64,000 nt of DNA from Druceiella hillmani. Lineage: Eukaryota; Arthropoda; Insecta; Lepidoptera; Hepialidae. Under the pieces are notes generated by a model. It had not been told where the DNA came from. It searched no databases and saw only the letters and a list, made by a program, of their open reading frames with translations. The translations under genes and the position numbers were made by a program. Positions 51,708 through 62,276 of this stretch are shown piece after piece (positions within the stretch are counted from its first letter, which is position 1; each line of letters begins with the position of its first letter). Where the stretch lies: the NCBI GenBank assembly GCA_039881145.1, contig JAYKKI010000127.1, positions 682,001-746,000 on the forward strand, read 5' to 3'.

Positions 51708-52259
51708 ACCTCAGAAATTTTCATTTAGTTGTAATTTAACTTTAATTGATAAACATTTTTTGCCTTTAATATGAAGGTCTCTGCGACAGTTTTTAACCAA
51801 AAGTATTAAATATAAAACCTTAGAAATTTTCACTTAGTTGTAATTTAATTTTAATTGATAAAAAATTGTTTGCCTTTAATATGAAGGTCTTTGCGCCAGT
51901 TTTAAACCAAAAGTTTTGAATATAAAACCTAAGAAATTTTCATTTAGTTGTAATTTAATTTTAATTGATAAAACAATGTTCGCCTTAAATATGAAGGTCT
52001 CTGCGACAGTTTTTAACTAAAAGTTTTGAATTTAAAACCTCAGAAATTTTCATTTAGTTGTAATTTAACTTTAATTGATAAACATTTTTTGCCTTTAATA
52101 TGAAGGTCTCTGCGACAGTTTTTAACCAAAAGTTTTGAATACAAAACCTCAGAAATTTTCATTTAGTTGTAATTTAATTTTAATTGATAAAACATTTTTT
52201 GCCTTTAATATGAAGGTCTCTGCGACAGTTTTTAACCAAAAGTTTTGAATATAAAACCT
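51708..52259. repeat. Tandem array of five 109-110 bp units
   Basis: Unit starts (ACCT.AGAAATTTTCA) fall at 51,708, 51,817, 51,927, 52,037 and 52,146, with the next start string at 52,256 where the array breaks. Each unit contains TTTAGTTGTAATTTAA, TTTAATTGATAAA, GCCTTTAATATGAAGGTCT, GCGACAGTTTTTAACCAAAA and GAATATAAA. Units differ by a few substitutions, so the array is moderately young. Confidence 0.95.
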
Positions 52260-52436
52260 CTGAAGCAATCAATCTGAAGCACAACAGGGCTATAAAAATT
52301 CACTCTCTTACCTCACTCTTGAATAAAATTTTATGATTCACGAATATTCTTTAACTGATTATGCTGTCGAACTCTTCAATAAACTTGATCCTAACGCTCA
52401 AAAGTATGCAAAAAAAATGTTTTTCTTCATTTCGTG

Positions 52437-52480
52437 TTGAAAAAAATAAAGAAAAAAATGTTTTTCTTTATTTTTTTCAA
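52437..52480. repeat. 20-bp perfect palindrome, 4-nt loop
   Basis: Arms 52,437-52,456 and 52,461-52,480 are perfect inverted copies. The loop and right arm nearly duplicate an upstream direct copy at 52,411-52,432, suggesting replication template switching in an A/T-rich tract. Confidence 0.9.
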
Positions 52481-52949
52481 TATAATTTCTTGCATTGACT
52501 TGACCGATCTCTGCCTATTGTTTATATATTTGTTCATATATTTTAAGAATGTGTTGCATTTTAAATTCTTAAAGGTGGTATGTATTTGATTGACAGAAAG
52601 AAACTGCCAATGTTACAATTATTTTACGCCATGTGTGCATATACTCGTAAAAATCTTCAATAAATAACCAAGATGTGTGCACATAGACACTCATGTGTCC
52701 ACACATTCATCAGAGCACCTTTTTGCTAAATACTTCTTTCAATAAGAATCTCAGATATGACTAAAAAATGGTCAAGTGCGGACCTGGCTTGAACATCAAG
52801 GATTCTTTGTTTGATTTGAAGTTACTATATCCTATCACTAATATGATCTTCGCAGCGCAATAAATATTTAGCAATATTTAACAAATTTACAGCAAATATG
52901 TCAAAAACCAGGACATTTAGAATTATAATTATAATTAACATATTAAACA
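52481..52949. other. AT-rich non-coding stretch
   Basis: No supported feature was seen. Confidence 0.5.
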
Positions 52950-53063
52950 ATATTGAATATATTTGGCGATATTTTTTTAGAAATTCATTATCACTTAAAT
53001 TTTAATCATAACTAAATGAAACTACGTGATGTAGCATTATTTCTACTTTATTTAAATTCTTAA

Positions 53064-53104
53064 CCATGACCTAGGTTTCGTTGTATTACAACATTTTCAA
53101 GTGG
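53064..53104 (-). ncRNA. Decayed hammerhead-like motif, left arm
   Basis: Minus strand: CCAC, TTGAAAA (core expected CUGANGA), extra T, GTTGT-AAT-ACAAC, GAAA, CCTAGG stem III, TC, ATGG. Stem II and the GAAA box are kept, but two core bases and one stem I pair are lost. Confidence 0.45.
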
Positions 53105-53155
53105 CCAATTTGTAAATACATCAATTCGATGCATACATGAATCTTTACAAATTGC

Positions 53156-53196
53156 CCACCTGAAGATGTTATCATACAATGAAACCTAAGTCGTGG
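53156..53196 (+). ncRNA. Hammerhead-like motif, right arm, weakened stem II
   Basis: Plus strand: CCAC, CTGAAGA (core intact), extra T, GTTATCATACAAT (stem II with mismatches), GAAA, CCTAAG (stem III weakened), TC, GTGG. Both core boxes, the cleavage position and stem I are kept. Confidence 0.45.
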
Positions 53197-53262
53197 TTAA
53201 GAATTGATATAAAGTTAAAATTATACTAAATCACATTGTTTCAGTTAATTTTGATTAATAAC

Positions 53263-53569
53263 TATATATTCTACAATCTTTGCACCGGTTTCCGAAAATT
53301 TATTTTTTTCTAAATTTTAGCTTCAAATATTTCAGAAAAAGGAGGGGAAACAAAGAATTTTACAAATTTATGAAAAAATCTTAAAATAATTGTATGTTTG
53401 ACGAAAATTAAGTAAATATTAACTGTTAACGGCTTATAAGACATTATATTGCGATAAACATAGATACAGAGGACTAGAAAAACAACTTATCTTATTTTCA
53501 CTTTACTCTAAAAGTTTGTCCAAATAAGAAGATATTTTTACCCGTAGAACACACATAAATTTAAACCTG
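53263..53569. other. AT-rich non-coding stretch
   Basis: No supported feature was seen. Confidence 0.5.
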
Positions 53570-53805
53570 ACACGTCCGTAATAAACTTATTACACCTTTC
53601 TACCAGTAAAAGATCGGCAATGTTGCCACCTTGTCATACGAAACTATTTCCATTTTTACTAATCTCACTTCTATTCACTGGGCAGTGAAAATGGGGGCGG
53701 GACCGTCCGGCTGTTTTATTTTCCGTATAATTTAGAAATTAATTAAAATTATTCAAAAAGCAGCACTTGTTTACTTGCTAGGAAAAGCCACGGCCTCTAA
53801 GGTGA
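53570..53805 (+). repeat. Inverted third copy of the GC-rich repeat core, ending in a donor-like site
   Basis: Reverse-orientation relative of 29.56-29.82 and 37.44-37.7 kb: a GTTGCCAC block, CCATTTTTACTAAT, a GGGGGCGGGACCGTCCGG block, GGCTGTTTTATTTTCCGTATAATTT seen in pieces, ATTCAAAAAG and ACGGCCTCTAAG. It ends in AAG|GTGAGT at 53,801/53,802, a near-ideal 5' splice site absent from the other copies. Confidence 0.6.
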
Positions 53806-54095
53806 GTAGTTAATTATGTCAAAGCGTTTCCCGAGTGGATTATATAATAATACATTTTCTTGTGCCCAGGATTTTCTGCGTAAGTAAATCATATTTATTA
53901 GCGTAGTTGTGTAGCCATTTTTAAGGTATATGCTTAATTTATATTCTTTAATAATATTATTTCTCCTTGTACCCTAATATTTCCTTCATTTTTATATTAA
54001 AATCACATTTTATTTAATAGTTTATGAAATTAGTGACTTTTATTAATTCTATAGAACAGAGCTGTTTTTAAATAATGTTTTTAAATTTTTATTTT

Positions 54096-54111
54096 CCTTT
54101 TCTTTTTGCAG
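54096..54111 (+). promoter_or_regulatory. Strong candidate 3' splice acceptor
   Basis: A pyrimidine-rich TTTTCCTTTTCTTTTTGCAG run precedes the 66-codon frame by about 75 bp. It could pair with the donor at 53,802, or with a nearer one after a possible 10-bp micro-exon at 53,870-53,879. No transcript evidence is available. Confidence 0.35.
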
Positions 54112-54184
54112 TTCTCCTCGTTATTTCCTAACGGCACAATAATAATTTTAAATAAAACACGTAGATCAAAACTATTTTGTTAAC

Positions 54185-54385
54185 ATGGATTTAAAATTGT
54201 CCAATTTGATACCGACTATAGTAGTGTGGCTCTTGTACTATTTTTATTATCTAATACAATATAAGCATAAATATGCCACATGTTATCGGGTATTTTTTAA
54301 CGTAGTATATAAAATTATGCCTGTATTTTGCAGAGGCAATAATTTATTTGTAAATCTAGCATTCATATCATATCTCACAAAATAA
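54185..54385 (+). CDS. Hypothetical small membrane protein, 66 codons
   Basis: Starts MDLKLSNLIPTIVVWLLYYF, giving a hydrophobic segment at about residues 8-25, followed by a Lys/Tyr/Cys-containing loop and a second mildly hydrophobic C-terminal stretch (NLFVNLAFISYL). No family recognised. Its interest is context: a strong splice acceptor about 75 bp upstream, a GC-rich repeat core with an ideal donor 380 bp upstream, and a stop codon lying inside an AATAAA poly(A) signal (54,381-54,386). The composition is also explicable by AT-rich chance, so reality is uncertain. Confidence 0.25.
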   Translation: MDLKLSNLIPTIVVWLLYYFYYLIQYKHKYATCYRVFFNVVYKIMPVFCRGNNLFVNLAFISYLTK

Positions 54386-57300
54386 AGAAAATGACTAACG
54401 ATCACAGCGGAGTTTGGTGTTCGATCGCAATATCCTTGAAATCATAATGTCAAGAATGGGTTCTATAGATGCACAAAAACTAATATTGACAATGAAAAAT
54501 TCAAGGTGATTGTTCACAGTGAACAAAATAATATAATAATAATCAATAATGATGGAGTAGTAGGAATGAGAAATACGAAGTCTTCCAACTCATTATTTAA
54601 GGAACGATTACAGAAAAAGTAATAGTAGGTTGGCGACGGCACTTTTGCTCAAAGAATGTGCTTCCGCACATTCTTGTTCAAGTTTGTTTGCACTACCTCG
54701 TTCTTTAGATCAGTTCCTTCAAATATTAGATCTAATATGGTATTATTTAACTCCCTTTAAGATTAGAACTTAAAGAAGAAGTAATGGTTGAAATGTATGA
54801 GTATTTAATTGGCCATTGAAAAGAACCAATAAACGCAGTTTAATAAAGAATGAATATCTTTTGACTATTTTGCATTCAGTTTCTTCCTTCCGTCTCTTTA
54901 TTACAGCCGTTTTTCTCAGAAACCGACAAAAAAAATTAAAACTTGGCAAAATTATAAAAATATTCTAATTTTATACAGTGTAATAACTTTTATATGTTGA
55001 CGCACACCTTTTACATGTTGACACATGTAAATTTGAGAAGGGATGAGTGAAATACGCGGTATCTTTTTAAATTGAATAAGTTGTATTGGATATATATTGT
55101 AAGACCATGCTAGGAGGATTTGAAAAATATTTCGTAATTTTATATGCGAGATTCATAAAGATTTTTATGAAAAAGTCAGCAAAAGTATGCGCCTCCACTC
55201 TTATCTGAGATTGCTCAACACAAAATTATGGGAAAAATATTCTTGCTAGAATTCATATGAAATTTATAGGATAACTATAAGAATTTTTCTAAATATATTA
55301 CATGGTAATGGCATATTTACATGGTAAAAAACAATATTGATATTAGCAAATGTAACACGAATCCTTGAATATTTGTGTATGCCAAGTGTGTACCAAACTT
55401 TGTTCTGCAAATTTTAATCATAATTAACAGGTTTTATTCTGCAGTTTTTTTGCACGGGTCTTACCAAATCATAATTCTCTTAACTTTCTGTGTATGTCGA
55501 ATATGTTGCTTGATTTGAAATAATCTTTCAGTTTATCTGTATAGAGCATCTTTACATAATTTTATGAATACAATACTTCATTGAGGAAAGTAGATTCAGT
55601 AATAACTTTTGCTTATATCCTTTTAAATCCGTATTAGATATTCCATCATCTGAATATCTGAAGGACCATGCTGTTGTAGAGAAAGTGGATCCATGGAAAG
55701 TTTAGTCAATTTACGGATTAGATAGGAAATTGATAAGGAAATTCAATTTAGTATATCTACATTGTATTACACATATTGGGAAATGTTGCGTTATACCGTT
55801 TTCCATTTTCTTCTTCTCAACTTAGAAGATTTCGAAGACCTTTTTACCCAGATCTAGATTCCAATATAGATAATACCTTGACAATGTGAATACATTTTGA
55901 GGAGAAGATAGGATTTTGCCCGTATTAAAAAATGAATGTAAAATGTATTACGGAACTAGTGTATAAGTTTATATTTTTTCAAAATTTGCTTCCTAATCGA
56001 ATTTTCATTTGAGGATTTGTAGATTAAATTAGTTACAGATACTATTTTTTGGTACGTAATTATATTATCAAGTATTAACTGTATATCTATTCGATCGGTG
56101 ATGCTTGTGGCAAAGCTGTATAATAAAATTAATTACCAGTAAAATGAAGATAACATTTTTTTTGTTATTGTTTCTTTTTTCCTGGAATGTCGTTTACTAC
56201 ATCCCTGTTGTTTCCAAATAGCTACTATAATTCTTATTTCTATATATTCCTTCATTACAAAATTTGTACTTTTTATTGCATATCAGTTATTTTAATTACA
56301 ATAATGTAAATCATTTATGATGTAAGCAAAAACGGCATTCAATATTGATCATATTACCCTTCCTAGATCAAAAGACCGTATTTGTTAAAAGAGATTCAAA
56401 ATCGACAAAATTGATTGATGGTCTTCTATATCTTTTATTCTTTTGATTTAAAAAAATAATTAAAAATACATTTACACTGTACTTAAACAGCTCATTTAAA
56501 CGGTAATATATGCTTAGGTCCAAAAGTTCTCTTTTTCACCCTCCATATGTTTGAAGATGCAACAGCTTGAAATTAATAAGTTGGTATGTATTTTACATCT
56601 CGCGGTTTATTATTGAATGGAATATCAGTCTTGGATTTTTATGATAGAAATGGTTATAACTCATGTAATTTCATAAGTAATAGACTTTTGACATAGCTTT
56701 TTGGTAAGAGTTGGAATGATATCTCGGGCGCAGTGGAGAAATAAAGAATCTGAGAAAAGAAATGATGAATCTTCCTCTAAAAATTGTGTAATTTTTAAAA
56801 TGCTTATTACGATCTATAATTGATGTTAAAAAATGACGCGCGTCCGTTAGTTTAAACATATATGCGTATGAACATACTGTGTGCAGGTCACAACTCTTGA
56901 CCACTTTTGATGATTTTTTTCAGTTGTTTGATCAGGTATTAGCAAAGGAGTCTTTTGGTCTTCACACTGTTGTCAAGTAGTATCATTTTTATAAAGATTT
57001 TTTTACAAAATCTTCTTTTTTCGTACATGTCGAAGGTCCTCGGCTTTTATTTCTGACTTTTTATTAAAACGATGTTAACACACTTTTGTTTTTGTCAAAG
57101 GTTTTTATTTATTTTTTTCTTTACATTTTCAATTTTGTTATTTTTACGAGTATGTGTAAATTTCAGGTTAGTAGCTCATTCCATTTGAGAACCAGAACCT
57201 CTTCTGACAGTGGTACAAACGACGGTATACCCACAAAAACAATGTTCTTTTTGAAACCTTCGATTATCGAAAGATAATAAAATTATTTAACAAAATATAT

Positions 57301-59214
57301 TATCGAAATGATTTTTTAATAGTATTTAAAATTAGGGTTAAATATAAATTTTAAAAGATATATTTTTGTTAAAACGATTTAAATTTTTCTACGAAATTTC
57401 GTCATATAAAAATAAGTTATGTAAAAAAAATTTGACAACTGGATTTATTTCAGAGATACTGTCAATGCCACTTGATTGGAATAAATAAACTGGTTCGAGT
57501 TGGGATTTAACATTGATATATTTTGGCTATGTACTTCTGCAATGTAATTTATCATAAGCTACCAACTCTTACATATTTTCGATGCAATATTTTAAGAAAA
57601 AAGCTAAGCGTTAAGCAAAAATTGCACTTCGATTACTTTTATTTTTACACTTATATCTCTTTTCAGTAAGCATATTGATGATAAGTAAATGTGTCTTTAT
57701 GTAATATTATATTCATTACGTTTTGTGTGTAAAAATCCTTATATGAGTTAACTTCGCTTTTTCCAACTAAACATATTTAACTACAAAATTTGTTTTGACA
57801 TCATATACTTACCATTAATTTTTAATAAATAGTTATAAATGTAGTAATTACGTATATTCATAAGGTGCATACCTATTTCACTTGGGCAGGGAATTCCGGC
57901 GGGTGAGTAACTTGCGCATGTGTAGGATGATAAAGATTATATTTTCCTAAATCCACGTAATACTCTCACTGAACTTGACTTATATAAGATATATGTTAAT
58001 ATTATCTTATAATAGTTCTTAAAAACTTTTAGGCTGGAACTAAGTCGAATATATCATTATCTTAATACACAGATCAAATTCGATTTTAATTAATCCCAAT
58101 TTGAGGCGCCTAATGTTTAATGGCTAAAAGGATAGTCAAACTCCTTCTATTTCCGTATAATGTATAATTTCTAACAGTAATTAAAAAAAAATAATTTCCT
58201 ACGCTTGCCGTAAAACGCGCTTCTGAGTGATGAAACGTAAAAAAGAACAAAACGGGCGAAATGAAAATAGATCTTGCAAAATTGATATTCTATACCATTG
58301 TGCAGACACCAAAAGGCATATACTTCCATGTAAAACTCGTAACAATTGCGTGTGATGCATAATCTTTGAGTCCACAACCTTCCTATGAACTGCGTCATAT
58401 TGTCGTTATAAAAAATATTAATGAGACGATTACTTTTTTTTTGCACCTGTTTTACCCAACGAATTTGTTTCAATCAATGTTTTCTGCAATATAATTCTTA
58501 TCATTATTCATAGCTAACTACTTCGTGCAATTTTTCACTTTTTACTTTCTTTGATCTCCGAAAAAAGTCTTTGATAGTCATAAAAATGCAGACATCCACA
58601 TATCTCCACGTGTTCCATATTTTAAATTTTGGTGAGAAATATTGTCTCTTAGTTCTCCTAACAAAACGTATTAATCTTCCACTATTTATTAATGTTGTTT
58701 AGTAAAAATAAATTATTACACCTTAAATTTTTCAGTTTTATTTATATCCACTTTAATAATTGTTAGAAATACCGTTAGGTACGTAAGTAAACAGATCGGA
58801 TCTAAAGAACTGTTTGCAATACCATATTTTATTTACCACTTACTCATAGATTTTCAAATTTAATTTTCACATTAAATAAATAAATTTTCAAAATATTTGG
58901 TATTCAGTATATTCTAGGAATACTTTTTAGGTGTATTTTTAGAACCCACTACATATACCCTCCAGATTTAGCCTTATCTATTCTGAATGATTAGTTCAAC
59001 AGATCTAGAAATTAAGATGAATGAATTTAACTTCCAAAAACTATAGAATTACCATGTTTCTAATATGTAATTACCGCACTTCTATATACACTTACTGTTA
59101 AGTTGATAAATACTACATTTTGAACTAGAAACAATCAACTTTAATGAATATCAATTCTATGAATTTTAATTTAGCTCGCACCCTTCTCTGTTTTTATTTG
59201 ATCTCATTTTTTTT
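54386..59214. other. Long AT-rich non-coding stretch
   Basis: No gene supported. Small items: a 10-bp hairpin (54,652-54,675); a short plus-strand frame ending at 57,277 next to AATAAA; donor-like GGTGAGT near 57,900. None is convincing alone. Confidence 0.45.
54652..54675. repeat. 10-bp perfect hairpin, 4-nt loop
   Basis: Arms AAGAATGTGC (54,652-54,661) and GCACATTCTT (54,666-54,675) flank TTCC. Weak pairing continues outward. Confidence 0.8.
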
Positions 59215-59413
59215 ATTTCGTGAAGAATTACCGTGCTCCTTTTTTTTATTAACATGATTCCAAAGAAACTCATTTCTCAAATTGATAGATACTGTATTAA
59301 GAGCCATTTTTCTATTTCATGAAGAATTACCATGATTCTTATTTTTCATTAACATGATTCCATATAAACTCATTTCTCAGATTGATAAATATAATATTAA
59401 GAGCCATTTTTTA
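59215..59413. repeat. Two tandem units of about 99 bp
   Basis: Shared order in both units: TGAAGAATTACC, TTATTAACATGATTCCA or its variant, AAACTCATTTCTCA, ATTGATA and TATTAAGAGCCATTTTT. Unit starts are near 59,221 and 59,320. Confidence 0.9.
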
Positions 59414-59544
59414 TTTTACTATTGGCGAATTTATTACATTATGTAGTTAGTAGTTATTTTCCACTAATTTAGTTTGATTTTGCACTATTTGGTAATATCA
59501 TGGAAAATTATCAAATAGCGCAAAAGCAAATAAAATTTGCCTTT

Positions 59545-59795
59545 TTGAAAAATAAAACATTTTCATAAGCAGAAAATATAACTACATGAAATTTCACGTT
59601 GATAATTTGTTATGGATCAAGTTTACGTGAAAGAAAAAAAAATTTAAAATTCAACAATTGTTAAAATACTTTGTTACAAAAATATAACCACAACGACATC
59701 AATGGCTATATAAGCAATTTTAAGAAATTTAATCAAAATTAAAATGGACATGAAAATTCTATAGCGATATATTGCCATATTATATTAATTTTGTC
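59545..59795. repeat. Left arm of a long inverted repeat
   Basis: Inverse of 61,150-61,385: AAGCAGAAAAT, ACTACATG, TTTACGTGAAAGAAAAA, AATTCAACAATTGTTAAA, GCAATTTTAAGAAATT and AATTCTATAGCGATATAT. Divergence is moderate. It forms the terminal repeat of an element about 1.8 kb long in its present, interrupted state. Confidence 0.8.
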
Positions 59796-60421
59796 TATAT
59801 GTAAAGATATACTTTAATATTGTAAGAGATTATATAACTCAACACCACCATGACATTGAGTGCTTAATATTTATTTATATAACAAACGTTATATAAATCA
59901 TTATCAAGCACTCAATGTTCTGGTGGAAATTCCGCAGAGCACGCCACGGCAGAAGGGATACTACCATGTTTGCAGTTAGATATTTAATTATGATATCGGG
60001 TAGCGACATTATGATCAGCAGCTTGATAAAAATTATGAAAAGACGCTATCGTTTGTCGTGGTAAAAATACTTGTATTCGATACAAATGAACTGACTACAA
60101 AGTTATTAAAATATTGTAATTCAAAAATGTCTTACTCGTCTCCGTATAATGAAGATTGATTCTGTATAATAAAATTATAATTTTAAAATAACACATGCAG
60201 AGGGAGTAAATGGCATGACTTTGCTTTAAATAATTTAGTTTACCTAGCATTATTTGTAAAACTTAATAAATTGTTTAATCAACTTTATTCAGATGCAATC
60301 TATCAAACTAAATAAATTTGTTTATTCAATATCCTGCACACGGCCTAAGGTGGAATTAGATATTCGTTAAATATACCCACTTGAATATTAAAGTATATCT
60401 TTGCTATAGACAATCATCATA
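59796..60421. other. Interior of the inverted-repeat element, including a hairpin
   Basis: No coding region recognised. It holds the foldback hairpin at 59,845-59,926 and a GC-richer patch near 59,930-59,965. Confidence 0.5.
59845..59926. repeat. 39-bp imperfect palindrome, 4-nt loop
   Basis: Arms 59,845-59,883 and 59,888-59,926 pair with about six mismatches: CCACCA, ACATTGAGTGCTT and ATTTATATAAC blocks against their inverses. It could be a very small foldback element. Confidence 0.85.
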
Positions 60422-60898
60422 TCATATATATTAATACGCTAAGGTTTTAAGATGTTACCCTCCCTTTTTAGAAAAAACCTCACAACTAATCCACATAAAT
60501 TATATATCATTTTATAGATAATTGCTTGCTCTACCGGCATACACAACTAAAAAATGTATTATTGTTATTGTTTTTGCAATCATCATATATATTAATACGC
60601 TAAGGTTTTAAGATGTTACTCTCCCTTTTTAGAAAAAACCTCACAACTAATCCACATAAATTATATATCATTATATAGATAATTGCTTGCTCTACCGGCA
60701 TCCACAACTAAAAAAAATATTATTGCTATTGTTTTTGCAATCATCATATATATTAATACGCTAAGGTTTTAAGATGTTACTCTCCCTTCTTAGAAAAAAC
60801 CTCACAACTAATCCACATAAATTATATATCATTTTATCGATAATTGCTTGCTCTACCGGCATCCACAACTAAAAAAATTATTATTGCTACTGTTTTTG
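60411..60898. repeat. Three tandem units of about 161-166 bp
   Basis: Each unit starts CAATCATCATAT, then ATATTAATACGCTAAGG, TTTTAAGATGTTAC, AGAAAAAACCTCACAACTAA, ATTGCTTGCTCTACCGGCAT and a TATTGTTTTTG end. Units begin at 60,411, 60,577 and 60,738 and are very similar, so the triplication is young. Confidence 0.95.
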
Positions 60899-61149
60899 TA
60901 AATTAATTAATTATTAAAATTATATACACAAAACAGCAATGCTGCCATCTAACGGCTCAACGTCAATATGATTGACGGTCGGTAAAATTTTCAAATCCAC
61001 TCACGTATAAATAAAGTGGCGCTTTAGCTCAATGCTTTTGATACTTGCGCCTCTATATGTCAATTTTAGTAAAATATTTGTTTGATCTGTCATCTGAGCT
61101 TCATAATGGAATAAATAATAATGCGAAGACTTCGCACGGGTCACGCTAG
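60422..61149 (+). mobile_element. Probable non-autonomous Helitron with triplicated 5' end
   Basis: The right end reads TGCGAAG-A-CTTCGCA, CGGGTCACG, CTAG, followed by T: a short GC hairpin about 10 nt before a CTRR terminus, with T as the next base, as Helitrons require. Candidate left ends are TC preceded by A in TCATATATATTAATACGC at 60,422, 60,583 and 60,744, one per tandem unit. No replicase/helicase is encoded. The interior after the array (60,900-61,120) is unique. It sits inside the 59.5-61.4 kb inverted-repeat element, whose right arm starts exactly at 61,150. The 3' end is well supported and the 5' end is inferred. Confidence 0.6.
61122..61149 (+). repeat. Helitron 3' hairpin and CTAG terminus
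   Basis: Stem bases TGCGAAG (61,122-61,128) and CTTCGCA (61,130-61,136), then CGGGTCACG and CTAG at 61,146-61,149. Confidence 0.7.
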
Positions 61150-61385
61150 TATTAATGTAATATGTTAATATATCACTATAGAATTTTTAAATTGATTTTA
61201 ATATCGAAGGAATTTCTTAAAATTGTTTATATTGTTATTAATGTCGTTAAGGTAATTTAACAATTGTTGAATTTTGAACAATTTTTTCTTTCACGTAAAC
61301 ATGATTCATAACAAATCATGAATGTGAATTTGCATGTAGCTTTATTTTCTGCTTGAATGTATGTAGCTTTATTTTTTGATTGAAA
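61150..61385. repeat. Right arm of the long inverted repeat
   Basis: Inverse of 59,545-59,795. Its inner edge coincides with the Helitron 3' terminus. Confidence 0.8.
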
Positions 61386-62156
61386 ATATTGAGATAGAAT
61401 CTAACCAAAAACGAAAATAAATTTTTCAATATTATTCTTTAAACTGATTTATTAACCTTAATTAGCCGACTACCGTGGTACAAAGTACATTATTATAGAT
61501 AAACATATGCTCATACTACGCTGTAAAAGCGACACAAACGAGGGTATCGCCCAGACGAGACACAGTAATTAGGGGCGGTGGGAACGGGAGCGTTTGTTTG
61601 CAACTTGATGAATGACTTGACGTAGAACTGTGGATGACGATCGTGGTAAGGGATGAGAAAAGGAAATATAATTAGCGAGAAATCTTATGTTCAGAGTTAA
61701 ACTGACAGATGGTCGCAATGAATATCACTGAGATTACTTATTAAAGTTGAAATTTATTAAACAGTACGTACTTCATTATTGTTTTCTTTAAAGATTAAGA
61801 AACTAGATTAACTAAATATTAAGAAACTATATTTTTGTATTGTAGGTCGATTTATTACAATCAATTATTTTCTGCAATTCCTGTTCGAATTCCGGATACG
61901 GTACGAAAAGAAAATTCCGTACTCCTCTTTATACATATTGCGCGCATGGTGAAGTGTGAAATTTGGCTCACATAACAGTGGAGTGCGAGATTTAGTTTGG
62001 ATGATATGCTCCCTGTATACACGATTTTCGTCCCAAATAGTTAGATCTGTCTTAATTACTTCTAATAACTGATTTCCTTTTTTCCTTTCATAACGTATTC
62101 CCTTCCTACATCGCGCATCTTTTGTATGTTTGTATATATCAGAGTGTTCCCATTTG
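61386..62156. other. Non-coding stretch with a GC-richer block
   Basis: 61,470-61,650 is clearly richer in G and C (GGGGCGGTGGGAACGGGAGCG near 61,573, seen in part), but no gene or promoter architecture could be assigned. A 102-codon minus-strand frame (61,865-62,173) runs into the simple repeat and has no known motif. Confidence 0.4.
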
Positions 62157-62276
62157 TATGCATGTGCGTGCATGCGTGCGGGCGTACGTGCGTGCGTGCG
62201 TTCGTGCGTGCTTGCGTACGTGCATGCGTGCGCGCGTACTTGTGCGCATGTGTGCCGGCTTGCTGGTGTACGTGCT
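62157..62276. repeat. (GTGC/GCGT)n degenerate microsatellite
   Basis: About 120 bp of GTGCGTGCATGCGTGCG-type sequence. The His/Thr/Ala-rich minus-strand frame across it is a repeat artefact. Confidence 0.95.

Larger units (their letters stand above)
52950..53262. mobile_element. Foldback element with two opposed hammerhead-like motifs, copy 4
   Basis: Two arms of about 130 bp are inverted copies: AAATGAAACTACGTGATGTAG...CATGACCTAGGTTTCG...CAATTTGTAAA on the left and its diverged inverse on the right. The centre, TCAATTCGATGCATACATGA, is unique to this copy. Outer left flank GAATATATTTGGCGAT matches copy 1. This is the most complete two-armed copy and best defines the family. Confidence 0.75.

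Noticed and set aside
57086..57282. Short plus-strand frame with a possible acceptor (TTTCAG at about 57,167) and AATAAA at the stop
   Set aside because: The acceptor context is weak, only about 36 codons would follow, and no upstream exon is visible.
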